From Parvularcula sp964219355 (GTDB lineage: Bacteria > Pseudomonadota > Alphaproteobacteria > Caulobacterales > Parvularculaceae): 64,000 nt of DNA. Position numbers and translations under genes: made by a program. The first letter of the stretch is position 1. The number at the start of each line of letters is the position of its first letter. The DNA lies in the NCBI GenBank assembly GCA_964219355.1, contig CAXPOZ010000001.1, positions 1,116,001 to 1,180,000 of the forward strand, written 5' to 3'. The notes beneath the pieces were generated by a model. The model searched no databases, was not told the origin of the DNA, and worked only from the letters and a program-made list of their open reading frames with translations. Positions 1 through 7,803 of the stretch are shown here, one piece after another.

Positions 1-96
1 GGTCTCTTCGACCTGATGGGTGTCATCTGGTTGATGCGGCGGACACATTATCCGTCAAAAGAGCTTCTTCTTCGCCCCCATGAGGACACAGCGTGA
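1..96 (+). CDS. C-terminal end of a truncated gene, product unknown
   Basis: Only the last 31 codons lie in the window; the 5' part is off the left edge. The readable tail has a short hydrophobic stretch (FDLMGVIWLM) followed by a basic, hydrophilic end (RRTHYPSKELLLRPHEDTA), which looks like the last membrane segment and cytosolic tail of a small membrane protein. Its TGA stop at 94-96 overlaps the GTG start of the next gene, so the two are probably translationally coupled. Because that neighbour is an ArnT-like lipid-linked glycosyltransferase, this gene may belong to the same lipid or glycan modification operon, but the family cannot be identified from this fragment. Confidence 0.5.
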   Translation, partial: GLFDLMGVIWLMRRTHYPSKELLLRPHEDTA

Positions 97-1790
97 CTGG
101 CGATCTGCGCAAGACACTGAACACACGGGAATGGGGCGCGCTGATCGCGATCCTGCTCCTGGCCCTCCTGCCCGGCTTTTTCTCGATCCCCGTGATGGAC
201 CGGGACGAGGCGCGTTACTCGCAAGCCTCTTCGCAGATGATGGAGACGGGCGATTATATCGACATCCGCTTTCAGGAAGATCCGCGCTGGGTGAAACCGG
301 CGGGCATATACTGGATGCAGGTGGCCACCTCCGCGCCCTTTGGCGGACCGGACGCGCCGATCTGGGCGTTTCGCCTCCCCTCCCTCATCGGTGTACTGAT
401 CGGCGGGATCGTCACCGCGTGGCTGGGCGCAAGGATCATCGGCGCGCAAGGCGGGATAGCCGCAGGCGTTATGCTGGGCCTGACCCTGATGGCGGCGGTC
501 GAGGCGCGCACGGCGAAGACCGATGCCATGCTGCTCGCCGCAGGGGTCATCGCGCAGGCCGCGCTCTTCTTCCTTCTCACTCAGGCGAAAGGCTCGCCGA
601 GGCCAAAATTCATCGGGGCACCGCTGATCTTCTGGGCAGCGACCGGCGCTGCTTTGATGATCAAGGGGCCGATCGTCACCCTTGTTTCGCTCTCGACCAT
701 CGCGGCTTACGGCATCTGGACGCGCGACTGGGGCGTCCTCAAACGCATCCGCCCGCTGTTCGGCGTGCTGGTGGCTGCCGCCATCGCCCTGCCCTGGCTT
801 GTCGCCATCAACATCAAGACCGATGGCGGGTTCTTCATGGAATCGGTCGGGCACGCATTATTGGGCAAAGTTGCCGAAAGCGATGACAGCCATGCGGGAC
901 CTTTCGGCTATCACACGCTCCTCCTGCCGATCACCTTCTGGCCGGGCACGCTGTTTGTCGGGCTCGCCGCGGGCCTTGCCTGGACGAAACGTCAGCACCC
1001 GGCCGTCAAATTCCTGATCTGCTGGCTCGTACCAACATGGCTGATCTTCGAGCTGATCGCGACCAAGCTGCCGCATTACATCTTCCCTGCCATGCCGGCG
1101 CTGGCGATCCTTGCCGCCTGGGGCATCAAGGACGCGGCTGAGCTGTGGGCGAAGAAATGGCCGCGCCGGATCCATCTGGCATTCCTTGGCCTCTTCGTTT
1201 TGGCGACCGGTATCCTTGCCGCCGTGCCGATGATTGCGGCGGATTATCTTGGCACCGCAATGATGAGCGCGCCGAATGTACTGGCCATCATCTTTGGGCT
1301 GATCGCTATCGGTGCCGGGATCATGGCCGCGCGCCGTCCGTCAGCGCTGCCCCGCCTTGCTGTCCTGATGGCCGCTGGCATCGGCACCTATTGGGCCGTC
1401 TTTCAGTGCGCCATTCCGGCCCTCAAGCCACTATGGCCATCCTATTATGTTGCGCAGGAAGTCGGGAAACTGACCGGCTGTGAAGAGATCATGGCGACGA
1501 CCGCAGGCTATCGCGAGCCGTCCAATGTTCGTTATCTCGGGACACGGACATATCTTGCCGATACCGGCGCGCAATCGGCTGAGTTCCTGCTGGGCCACCG
1601 GGAATGCGGTGTCGCAATCATCGATGTGACCGAGCAGCAGGGCTTTCTGGCCGCCATGTCAGAAGGTGGGGTTGCGCCCTATCCGGTCAATATCGTCAGC
1701 GGGCACAATTACGTCAAAGGCGACGATCTCGACCTGACGATCTTCATCCTAGGGGAAGGCCAGCTGAGCTGGCCCTCCGCACAGGAATAA
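93..1790 (+). CDS. ArnT-like / PMT-family membrane glycosyltransferase
   Basis: A 565-residue polytopic membrane protein that starts with GTG, overlapping the stop of the gene before it. The first membrane segment (about residues 14-34) is followed directly by the acidic loop motif DRDEARY (about 36-42), which is the signature of the ArnT / protein-mannosyltransferase GT-C fold and carries the catalytic and metal-binding acids. Many further hydrophobic segments follow, then a soluble C-terminal domain of roughly 130 residues. Members move a sugar from an undecaprenyl-phosphate carrier to lipid A or another envelope acceptor on the periplasmic side. The donor and acceptor are not evident here. 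The assignment to aminoarabinose transfer specifically is not supported, so no symbol is given. Confidence 0.85.
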   Translation: MTGDLRKTLNTREWGALIAILLLALLPGFFSIPVMDRDEARYSQASSQMMETGDYIDIRFQEDPRWVKPAGIYWMQVATSAPFGGPDAPIWAFRLPSLIGVLIGGIVTAWLGARIIGAQGGIAAGVMLGLTLMAAVEARTAKTDAMLLAAGVIAQAALFFLLTQAKGSPRPKFIGAPLIFWAATGAALMIKGPIVTLVSLSTIAAYGIWTRDWGVLKRIRPLFGVLVAAAIALPWLVAINIKTDGGFFMESVGHALLGKVAESDDSHAGPFGYHTLLLPITFWPGTLFVGLAAGLAWTKRQHPAVKFLICWLVPTWLIFELIATKLPHYIFPAMPALAILAAWGIKDAAELWAKKWPRRIHLAFLGLFVLATGILAAVPMIAADYLGTAMMSAPNVLAIIFGLIAIGAGIMAARRPSALPRLAVLMAAGIGTYWAVFQCAIPALKPLWPSYYVAQEVGKLTGCEEIMATTAGYREPSNVRYLGTRTYLADTGAQSAEFLLGHRECGVAIIDVTEQQGFLAAMSEGGVAPYPVNIVSGHNYVKGDDLDLTIFILGEGQLSWPSAQE

Positions 1791-2171
1791 TCACACCCAG
1801 GCGCGGGTGACGGTCGCGCGGCCAATGACCAGCACCAGCGCCCCAGCTACAATTCCCATAGCGATGTAGTTGGCAACCTCAAGCGGCGCAGCGAGCCAGA
1901 CGGCGCCATGAGCCAGGCCCGCAATCACGAAAACCCACCCGGCAAACCGACGCATGTTCTGCCCTTTTGAGGGGCTGCATTGCGCACAATTGGTTTCCGG
2001 TCCCTGTTTGGGCATGATATTGCCGAACCAGGCGAGCATGAAACCAATCATGACACCATAGATTCGTTCATCGGCAGGCTCCTTCAGGCCGAGTTGATCC
2101 GCATACGCCATAGCCAGCGCTGAACCGATCATCATAACAGCAAAAATAAGGGAAGTTGTGACCTGTTTCAT
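1791..2171 (-). CDS. Small membrane protein paired with an SdpR-type repressor
   Basis: A 126-residue protein with about four predicted membrane segments (near residues 7-24, 38-54, 73-95 and 98-119). Its ATG overlaps the stop of the upstream ArsR-type regulator gene (ATGA), so the two are almost certainly one operon. A loop contains ETNCAQCSP, a CxxC pair. The stretch MIGFMLAWFGNIMPK resembles the GNxxPK region of SdpI-type membrane proteins, which in Bacillus are encoded beside SdpR and give immunity to a killing peptide. The similarity is short and the protein is smaller than SdpI, so the relation is an inference. The function is unknown. Confidence 0.6.
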   Translation of the reverse strand: MKQVTTSLIFAVMMIGSALAMAYADQLGLKEPADERIYGVMIGFMLAWFGNIMPKQGPETNCAQCSPSKGQNMRRFAGWVFVIAGLAHGAVWLAAPLEVANYIAMGIVAGALVLVIGRATVTRAWV

Positions 2172-2479
2172 TTTGCCGTTTCTCCTTTGGCAACGCCCCC
2201 GCTAGCCTGCTTTCCCGGCATCGCGATCCCGAATGATCCGGCAAGGCCGAGCAAGGCTTCTTCGAGTACGGAGAGCTTGAGATGATAGATGACCTGCTTG
2301 CCGTCCTTTTGCGCATGAACGAGATCCGCTTCTTTCAGGACCGAGAAATGCGCCGACATAGTCGGTTTGGAGACGACGAAATGCCCCGCCAGCTCGCCGG
2401 CCGACATCGGCCCCTGTTTGAGGAGCTCGAGCACTTTGCGCCGGGTCGGGTCAGAGAGAGCCTTGAATACGCTGGTCAT
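2168..2479 (-). CDS. ArsR/SdpR-family transcriptional repressor
   Basis: A winged-helix regulator of 103 residues, chosen to start at the ATG that gives MTSVFKALSDPTRR. This is the usual N-terminus of the family; an in-frame start 36 bases further upstream would add an uncharacteristic tail and would include the operator-like palindrome. The recognition helix region SAGELAGHFVVSKPTMSAHFSVLKEADLV and the wing (QKDGKQVIYHL) are typical of SdpR-like autorepressors. No cysteine metal site such as the ArsR ELCVCDL motif is present, so metal sensing is unlikely. The downstream membrane protein overlaps it by four bases, and the likely role is autoregulation of this pair. Confidence 0.88.
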   Translation of the reverse strand: MTSVFKALSDPTRRKVLELLKQGPMSAGELAGHFVVSKPTMSAHFSVLKEADLVHAQKDGKQVIYHLKLSVLEEALLGLAGSFGIAMPGKQASGGVAKGETAK

Positions 2480-2481
2480 GA

Positions 2482-2511
2482 ATTGATAATTAGCTAATCG
2501 TCTAATCGTTG
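2482..2511 (-). promoter_or_regulatory. Candidate operator of the SdpR-type repressor
   Basis: Just upstream of the repressor ATG lies the perfect 10-bp palindrome ATTAGCTAAT (2489-2498). Read on the minus strand the region also shows the direct repeat CGATTAGA-CGATTAGC. It is AT-rich compared with its surroundings. The position immediately in front of the repressor gene fits an autoregulatory operator, but no binding is shown. It also lies between divergent genes (repressor leftwards, tyrA rightwards). Confidence 0.45.
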
Positions 2512-2578
2512 TCAAGCCTCGCTTGACGGCATGACGGGCGGCAGGTCAACAGGGGGCTTCATCTGCCGGGCCGCTATC

Positions 2579-3469
2579 ATGACCATGACGCCACTCTATG
2601 ACCGTGTGACCCTGATCGGGCTGGGCCTGATCGGCTCTTCGTTGGGCCATGCCATGCGCCGCGCAGGCGTTGCGGGCGAGATCATCGGCGCGGACCGGGA
2701 CGAGGCTGTCTGCAAGAAAGCCGTCGAGCTGGGTTTCGTTGACCGCGCAGAAACCGATGCCGCAAAGGCCGTCGCGGAAGCCGATCTGGTCGTTCTGTGT
2801 ACCCCGGTCGGTACCTTCGATGCGCTGGCAAAGGAGATCGCGGGCGCGCTGAAGCCCGGCGCCACTTTAAGCGATGTCGGCTCAGTCAAGCTCTCCGCCC
2901 TCAAGGCGATGGCCGCCCACGCGCCTGAGGGCGTGCACCTCATCCCCGCGCACCCCGTGGCGGGCACGGAGAATTCAGGACCCGAGGCGGGGTTTGCCGA
3001 ATTATTCGAAGGCCGCTGGACAATCCTGACCCCGCCCGACGGCGCCGATGCGGCGGCCACGGAGAAACTCAAATCCTTTTGGGAAGCGCTCGGCAGCAAG
3101 GTCGAAGTGATGGAGGCGGAGCATCACGACCTCGTCCTCGCCATCACCAGCCACATCCCGCACCTCATCGCCTATAACATCGTTGGCACGGCGGCTGATC
3201 TCGAAACCGTGACCGAAAGCGAAGTCATCAAATATTCCGCAGGCGGCTTTCGGGACTTCACGCGGATTGCGGCCTCGAACCCGGATATGTGGCGCGACAT
3301 CTTCCTTGCCAATAAAGATGCGGTGCTCGAGATGCTGGGCCGGTTCTCCGAAGACCTCTCCTCTCTACAGCGCGCCATCCGCTGGGAGGACGGCGACGCC
3401 CTCCACAAGCTCTTTACCCGGACAAGAGAGATCCGCCGCCAAGTGATCGAGGCCGGACAGGACGAGTGA
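2579..3469 (+). CDS. tyrA: Prephenate/arogenate dehydrogenase
   Basis: This enzyme oxidatively decarboxylates prephenate or arogenate in tyrosine synthesis. The start chosen gives MTMTPLYDRVTLIGLGLIGSS, placing the Rossmann GxGxxG motif (GLGLIG, about residues 14-19) close to the N-terminus as is usual; a start 48 bases upstream is possible but adds an unconserved leader. Family motifs are visible: the segment HPVAGTENSGPEAG (about 125-138) around the catalytic His, and the helical C-terminal half containing ITSHIPHLIAYNIV and SAGGFRDFTRIAASNPDMW, typical of the dimerisation domain. The length of 296 residues is normal for a stand-alone enzyme with no fused chorismate mutase or ACT domain. 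Confidence 0.93.
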   Translation: MTMTPLYDRVTLIGLGLIGSSLGHAMRRAGVAGEIIGADRDEAVCKKAVELGFVDRAETDAAKAVAEADLVVLCTPVGTFDALAKEIAGALKPGATLSDVGSVKLSALKAMAAHAPEGVHLIPAHPVAGTENSGPEAGFAELFEGRWTILTPPDGADAAATEKLKSFWEALGSKVEVMEAEHHDLVLAITSHIPHLIAYNIVGTAADLETVTESEVIKYSAGGFRDFTRIAASNPDMWRDIFLANKDAVLEMLGRFSEDLSSLQRAIRWEDGDALHKLFTRTREIRRQVIEAGQDE

Positions 3470-3534
3470 GTTTCCCGTTTGGCGGCGGGCGCTGCCTCCT
3501 TTAGAGTGCCCCTTTCGGGGGAGACACCAGAAGC

Positions 3535-4152
3535 ATGAAAGTCATTGGCGCCGGCGTTGGCCGCACGGGAACCTATTCACTCAAACTTGCCCTTAATGAG
3601 CTTGGCCTGGGCCCATGCCATCACATGGAAGAGGTGCTGCTCAACATGCCGGTGCAGGTGCCGCTATGGTCCGCCGCCGTTGACGGCAATCCGGACTGGG
3701 CGGCGATCTATGACGGGTATCAGAGTGCGGTCGACTGGCCGACAGGAGCGTTCTTCCGCGAGCTTTCCGCCGCCTACCCGGAAGCTAAATTCGTCCTCTC
3801 CACCCGCAGCCCAGAGAGCTGGACGGAGAGCTACTCCTCGACGATCCACACGCTGCTCGGCAGCAAAGATCAGGCCCCAGAGGAAATGCGCGACTGGCTG
3901 TATATGGCCGAGCGCGTGATCTCGAAATCCGGATTTCCGCCAGAGAAAAGCAAGCAGGAACTGCACGACGCGTTCATCGCGCATGAGCAAGCGGTGAAGG
4001 CCGCCATCCCCGCCGACAGGCTCCTCGTCTTTCAGGCGAAAGAAGGATGGGCGCCGCTTTGCGCCTTTCTCGGACAGCCAGTTCCGGACACGCCTTTTCC
4101 GCGCACGAATGACCGCGCCGAGTTCTGGGACAAAGTGTCGGGCAAAGGCTGA
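3535..4152 (+). CDS. P-loop sulfotransferase family protein
   Basis: A 205-residue protein of the sulfotransferase type found in many bacteria as an uncharacterised small enzyme. The N-terminus VIGAGVGRTGTYSLKLAL contains the PAPS-binding loop with GRTGT in place of a classical Walker A. The segment KFVLSTRSPESWTESY (about 82-97) matches the 3'-phosphate-binding region (xxTxRxPxxxxxS), and the C-terminal PFPRTNDRAEFW is also typical. It would transfer sulfate from PAPS to an unknown acceptor. It stands alone between tyrA and a DUF2244 gene with short gaps on both sides, and the context gives no clue to the substrate. Confidence 0.8.
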   Translation: MKVIGAGVGRTGTYSLKLALNELGLGPCHHMEEVLLNMPVQVPLWSAAVDGNPDWAAIYDGYQSAVDWPTGAFFRELSAAYPEAKFVLSTRSPESWTESYSSTIHTLLGSKDQAPEEMRDWLYMAERVISKSGFPPEKSKQELHDAFIAHEQAVKAAIPADRLLVFQAKEGWAPLCAFLGQPVPDTPFPRTNDRAEFWDKVSGKG

Positions 4153-4210
4153 CGCCAACGCGACAATTCCGTCACGTGACGGCCACCCGCCCGCCGCCTA
4201 TCATGCCTGC

Positions 4211-4759
4211 ATGAACACGCGCATCCGCACATTAGAGACCATGGCGCCGACCGTGACGGGCAAGGCCCGGCGCGAGGACATGCAGCCCGTCGCACGCGAT
4301 GAGGACTTCGCCTTTCACGCCCTTCTCACCCCCAATCGCTCATTGAGCTGGGAGGGGTTCCGGCAGGTCATGGCCGTTGTGATCGCGGTCAATGTCATGA
4401 ATGCGCTGATCTACTTCACCGCCGGCGCGTGGCCGGTCGCGTTTTTCTGCGGCATCGACATCTTCATCGTCTGGCTCGCCTTCAAGCTCTCCTACGTTCA
4501 GGGGCGGCGCCATGAACGGATCATGCTGACCGATGACGCGCTCTGGGTCTCCCGCGTCCTGCCCTCCGGCCATGAGACGCGCTGGAAGCTCAACCCCTTC
4601 TGGGTGCGGGTCGAGATCGATAGGCCGATCGAGCATGAAAGCCAGATGCGCTTGATCGAGAAGGGCAAGACCCTGATCGTCGGCAGCTTCCTCTCACCAA
4701 AGGAACGCGGCGAAGTCGCGGACGCCCTCAGCGCGGCGCTGGCAAAGGCGAAGGCCTGA
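4211..4759 (+). CDS. DUF2244 family membrane protein
   Basis: A 182-residue protein starting at the ATG that gives MNTRIRTLETM; an ATG ten codons later is an alternative. The core FHALLTPNRSLSWEGFRQVMAVV followed by a two-helix hairpin (about residues 50-95) and the region LTDDALWVSRVLPSGHETRWKLNPFWVRV is the characteristic DUF2244 pattern, found in many alphaproteobacteria and often linked to cytochrome oxidase or envelope genes. No biochemical role is established. The C-terminal half is soluble and ends with KERGEVADALSAAL, also conserved in the family. Confidence 0.8.
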   Translation: MNTRIRTLETMAPTVTGKARREDMQPVARDEDFAFHALLTPNRSLSWEGFRQVMAVVIAVNVMNALIYFTAGAWPVAFFCGIDIFIVWLAFKLSYVQGRRHERIMLTDDALWVSRVLPSGHETRWKLNPFWVRVEIDRPIEHESQMRLIEKGKTLIVGSFLSPKERGEVADALSAALAKAKA

Positions 4760-4820
4760 GCGACATTGCCCAACGCCCCTTTCGCCCTTTAAGGAGCCTC
4801 TCCAACCGAGGCAGGCTTTG

Positions 4821-5360
4821 ATGCTCTACTATCTTCTCTTCTGCGCCGTCGTGATCGGCGGCGGCTATGGCGCGCTTCATTACTGGCAGCGCCGCATCCG
4901 GACTGATCTGAGCATCGGCGCGAAGGAAGAGTTCGCCCGCATCGGCCGAACCGACCAAGCCCTGCTTGAGGGCCTCAGCGAAGCCGATTTCGAGGTCATT
5001 TATACCGAAACGAACATGCCGCGCTTTCCGGCCTATCTTCTGGCGACAGTGGGAACCTTCCTGCTCGGCTCGCCGATCATCCTCGGTCTGCTCGCTGGAC
5101 TTGCCTATTACGCCCAGCAATGGGGCTGGATCCCGCAGCCCAATGACATGGCCGCCGAGCTTTATCTTGGCTCGGGCGATGCCTCGCTCTTGCGCAAGAC
5201 GACGCCCGAAACCCTGTCCTATATCATCGAGGACATGGCCGGGTTCTATTATTTCTTCGGGCTACTTTTTTTCTGGATCGCCGTCGTCTATGTCCTGATG
5301 CGGCGCTATCACAAGAAATCGCCGGGCGATCTGCGCGAAGAGATCCTGCGGCGGCGTTAG
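4821..5360 (+). CDS. Hypothetical inner-membrane protein
   Basis: A 179-residue protein, family not recognised. It has an N-terminal membrane anchor (about residues 1-19), a short charged domain, a second hydrophobic hairpin (about 71-95) and a third membrane segment near 140-162 followed by a strongly basic tail (RRYHKKSPGDLREEILRRR). The ATG at 4821 is used; it directly follows an in-frame TTG. It ends four bases into the 3' end of the convergent zinc-finger gene. Nothing in the sequence indicates a catalytic role. Confidence 0.65.
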   Translation: MLYYLLFCAVVIGGGYGALHYWQRRIRTDLSIGAKEEFARIGRTDQALLEGLSEADFEVIYTETNMPRFPAYLLATVGTFLLGSPIILGLLAGLAYYAQQWGWIPQPNDMAAELYLGSGDASLLRKTTPETLSYIIEDMAGFYYFFGLLFFWIAVVYVLMRRYHKKSPGDLREEILRRR

Positions 5361-5635
5361 GCGCCGGGCGCCGCAAGCGCGAGGACGGCCTCGCCCTCGA
5401 CCTGCTCACCGGCCCGCGCCGGGTCATAGACAAAGAGCCGGTCGCAATATTTGCACTCGGCATAGCCTTCATCCCCGACCGTATAGAAAGTCCGCGGGTG
5501 CCCGGACGCGCCGCCCGGCCCTTCGCAGGCGACCCGCGCCTGGTCGACAAAGACGACTTCGAGCGCTTCGGGGCGGAAGGTCACCTTTTGCAGGATCGCG
5601 GCAAGATCGGGTTTGGCGATGGTGGGTGCGGCCAT
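5357..5635 (-). CDS. CHCC-type zinc-finger protein (NDUFS6-like)
   Basis: A 92-residue protein with the zf-CHCC pattern. A cysteine in RVACEGP, a histidine in GHPRTFY, and a CxxC pair in YAECKYCDRLFVYDP give the four zinc ligands in the order C-H-C-C. This domain is the bacterial relative of the NDUFS6 accessory subunit of complex I. In alphaproteobacteria it occurs as a small stand-alone gene, often away from the nuo operon as here. The gene overlaps its convergent neighbour by four bases. A structural or assembly role in respiration is plausible from family knowledge only. Confidence 0.8.
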   Translation of the reverse strand: MAAPTIAKPDLAAILQKVTFRPEALEVVFVDQARVACEGPGGASGHPRTFYTVGDEGYAECKYCDRLFVYDPARAGEQVEGEAVLALAAPGA

Positions 5636-5702
5636 GATCGAATTCCAGTTCTCAGGTCAGAGGCCACCTGATGGGTGAAAATGCGCGCGCTTTCAAGATC
5701 GC

Positions 5703-6071
5703 TCAGCCCTCATAGGCCTCATCGATCACCCGGATCAGGCTGCCGTCGGGATCGAGCATGTAGAAAAGCCGGATGCCGTGAGGTTCTGCGACCGGCTCAC
5801 CGATACGCGGGATGGCTTTGTCATCCTGCGGCAGGCCGGCGGCGGAGAAGGTCTCATAAAGGCCATCGAGATCATCCGTGCGGAGACAGGCCGAGAACCA
5901 GCTTGACGCGGGGTCGATATTCATCGGGAAGAATTCGATCTCGTATGGCCCATTGGCAAGGATCATCCAGCCCTCATCCCGGTAGCCGCGAGTGAAGCCC
6001 AGCTTGCCATAGAACTCTTCGGTCCTGTCGAAATCGGCGCTCGGCAGATTGGCGGTGACGCGGGATGCCAT
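5703..6071 (-). CDS. Glyoxalase/bleomycin-resistance-like VOC protein
   Basis: A 122-residue vicinal-oxygen-chelate fold protein. The start is set by a clear ribosome binding site (AGGAG, eight bases before the ATG) giving MASRVTANLPSADFDRTEEFYGKLGF, the usual first beta-alpha unit. The second half (SACLRTDDLDGLYETFSAAGL ... RLFYMLDPDGSLIRV) completes the paired beta-alpha-beta-beta-beta modules. The sequence resembles bleomycin-binding proteins, which sequester rather than modify the drug, but that specificity cannot be decided by eye. It could equally be an uncharacterised VOC enzyme. Confidence 0.8.
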   Translation of the reverse strand: MASRVTANLPSADFDRTEEFYGKLGFTRGYRDEGWMILANGPYEIEFFPMNIDPASSWFSACLRTDDLDGLYETFSAAGLPQDDKAIPRIGEPVAEPHGIRLFYMLDPDGSLIRVIDEAYEG

Positions 6072-6196
6072 GTGAGATTCTCCTGTTGCCCTCCCTCCCT
6101 GACACATATTCGGGAGAGGGCCTCAACCCCGCCGGATGCCCTTTGGATTAGCTGAGGTAAAACACTCTTCCGCTCTGCTTGCTTGACCCGCCCCCC

Positions 6197-7195
6197 ATGC
6201 GCGCCGACATAGCCCCAATGCCAGATGATGCCCGCCCCGTTTCCACGACCGATACCGAAGTTTCCGACGCTGCGATTGTGGCGCGTGGGCTGAAGAAGAT
6301 CTATGCGGGCACCAAGAAGTCCCCGCCCAAAGAAGCCCTCAAAGGGATCGACCTGACCATTCCGCGCGGATCGATGTTTGGCCTGCTCGGCCCGAATGGC
6401 GCGGGCAAATCGACCTTCATCAATATCCTTGCGGGCCTTGTCACCAAGACCGAGGGCGAGGTCTCGATCTGGGGCTTTGACATCGACAAGAACCACCGCT
6501 CGGCCCGCGCCTCGATCGGGGTCGTGCCGCAGGAAATCTCGGCGGATGTCTTCTTCACCCCCAAAGAGGGGCTGGAGATTCAGGCCGGGCTTTACGGTGT
6601 GCCGAAAGACCAGCGCCGCACGATGGAAATCCTCCGCGCGCTGGGACTGGAGGACAAGGCCGACGCCTATGTCCGTATGCTGTCGGGCGGGATGAAACGC
6701 CGCCTGCTCGTCGCCAAAGCCATGGTGCATTCCCCGCCGATCCTGATCCTCGATGAGCCGACCGCCGGTGTCGATATCGAGCTGCGCAAACAGCTCTGGG
6801 AGCAGGTCGTCGAGATGCACCAGCGCGGCGTCACGATTATTCTGACAACGCACTACCTCGAAGAGGCGCAGACCCTGTGTGATACGATCGGCATCATCCA
6901 TCAGGGTGAGGTGAAAACCGTCAAGCCCAAGGATGAGCTGATCGCCAGCCTCGACCGCAAATCCCTGATGGTCGTGCCCGAAGATGAGATCACCGAGCTG
7001 CCGCAGATCGGCGATGCCTGCCGTACCGAGCTTCGCGATGGCGCGCTTTATATCGATTACACCCCCAGCACGACGCGGGTCGCAGACATCCTCGCCGCGC
7101 TCAGCCAGAGCGGGATCAGCGTCAAAGACCTCTCCACTGTCGAGGCCGACCTCGAAGATGTCTTCATGGAGATGACTTACGGCTCGGACAGCTAA
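6197..7195 (+). CDS. ABC transporter ATP-binding protein without adjacent permease
   Basis: A 332-residue nucleotide-binding subunit of the ABC-2 export class. Visible motifs are the Walker A GPNGAGKST (about residues 66-74), the signature LSGGMKRR, the Walker B LILDEPTAGVD and the switch histidine in TTHYLEEA. A C-terminal extension of about 90 residues resembles that of YadG/NatA-like subunits. The start ATG gives MRADIAPMPDD; a TTG 18 bases upstream is a weaker candidate. No membrane partner lies on either side, so the permease must be encoded elsewhere or the protein works with a non-adjacent partner. The substrate is unknown. Confidence 0.88.
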   Translation: MRADIAPMPDDARPVSTTDTEVSDAAIVARGLKKIYAGTKKSPPKEALKGIDLTIPRGSMFGLLGPNGAGKSTFINILAGLVTKTEGEVSIWGFDIDKNHRSARASIGVVPQEISADVFFTPKEGLEIQAGLYGVPKDQRRTMEILRALGLEDKADAYVRMLSGGMKRRLLVAKAMVHSPPILILDEPTAGVDIELRKQLWEQVVEMHQRGVTIILTTHYLEEAQTLCDTIGIIHQGEVKTVKPKDELIASLDRKSLMVVPEDEITELPQIGDACRTELRDGALYIDYTPSTTRVADILAALSQSGISVKDLSTVEADLEDVFMEMTYGSDS

Positions 7196-7263
7196 CCTCC
7201 GCCTTGATTGACGGGCCCCCGGGCATCCCATAGTTTTGTCGCAAGTCGATAAGGGACTGCCCC

Positions 7264-7740
7264 ATGCTGACCAGCCTTCTGATTGCCAGCGCCGCGCTCA
7301 GCCAACCGAGCCTTGAAACATGCCGCGTCATTGATGTGCCCGCCGAGCGGCTCGCCTGTTATGACCGCTTGGCCGGCCGTGAAGAAGCCGCGCCCGAAGC
7401 GCTGGCGCTTGAGGCTGCCGCCCCACGCTCGACGCTTGCCGCGCCGAAAAGCGAGGAAGAGCTGAAAGCGGAATTCGAGGCCAAACGCGAGTTGGTCAAA
7501 AGCGGTGATGCGCCTGCCATCTATTCAGACATTACCGAGATTGTCGTTGACCGGACCGATCACCTGACGATCATTCTTGATAATGGTCAGGTCTGGCGTC
7601 AGCTCTCAAGCGATCGGCCCATCCGCGTCAATTCGAAGAAGCCGCCGAAAACCGTCACGATCACCGAGGCGGCGATGGGCAGTTACCGGCTGAAACTCGA
7701 TGACAGCCGGCAATCCATTCGTGTGCGGCGCGTCAAGTAA
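7264..7740 (+). CDS. Small exported protein of unknown function
   Basis: A 158-residue protein with a short signal peptide (MLTSLLIASAALS) and then CRVIDVPAERLACYDRLAG, a C-x(n)-RLxCYD pattern also seen in several small periplasmic proteins, including VasI-like proteins of type VI secretion clusters. No secretion genes are nearby. The C-terminal half looks like a compact beta domain (ITEIVVDRTDHLTIILDNGQVWRQL ... YRLKLDDSRQSIRVRRVK). It is likely periplasmic, with no catalytic function proposed. Confidence 0.65.
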   Translation: MLTSLLIASAALSQPSLETCRVIDVPAERLACYDRLAGREEAAPEALALEAAAPRSTLAAPKSEEELKAEFEAKRELVKSGDAPAIYSDITEIVVDRTDHLTIILDNGQVWRQLSSDRPIRVNSKKPPKTVTITEAAMGSYRLKLDDSRQSIRVRRVK

Positions 7741-7803
7741 GCTCGTTTTTCCGAACATCTCTCCCCATATAGGGGATCAGCGATCCTTCAATTGGAGAAT
7801 TCC

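Noticed and set aside
5963..7231. 422-codon minus-strand frame opposite the ABC ATPase
   Set aside because: It is antisense to intact Walker A, signature and Walker B coding sequence and has low-complexity composition.
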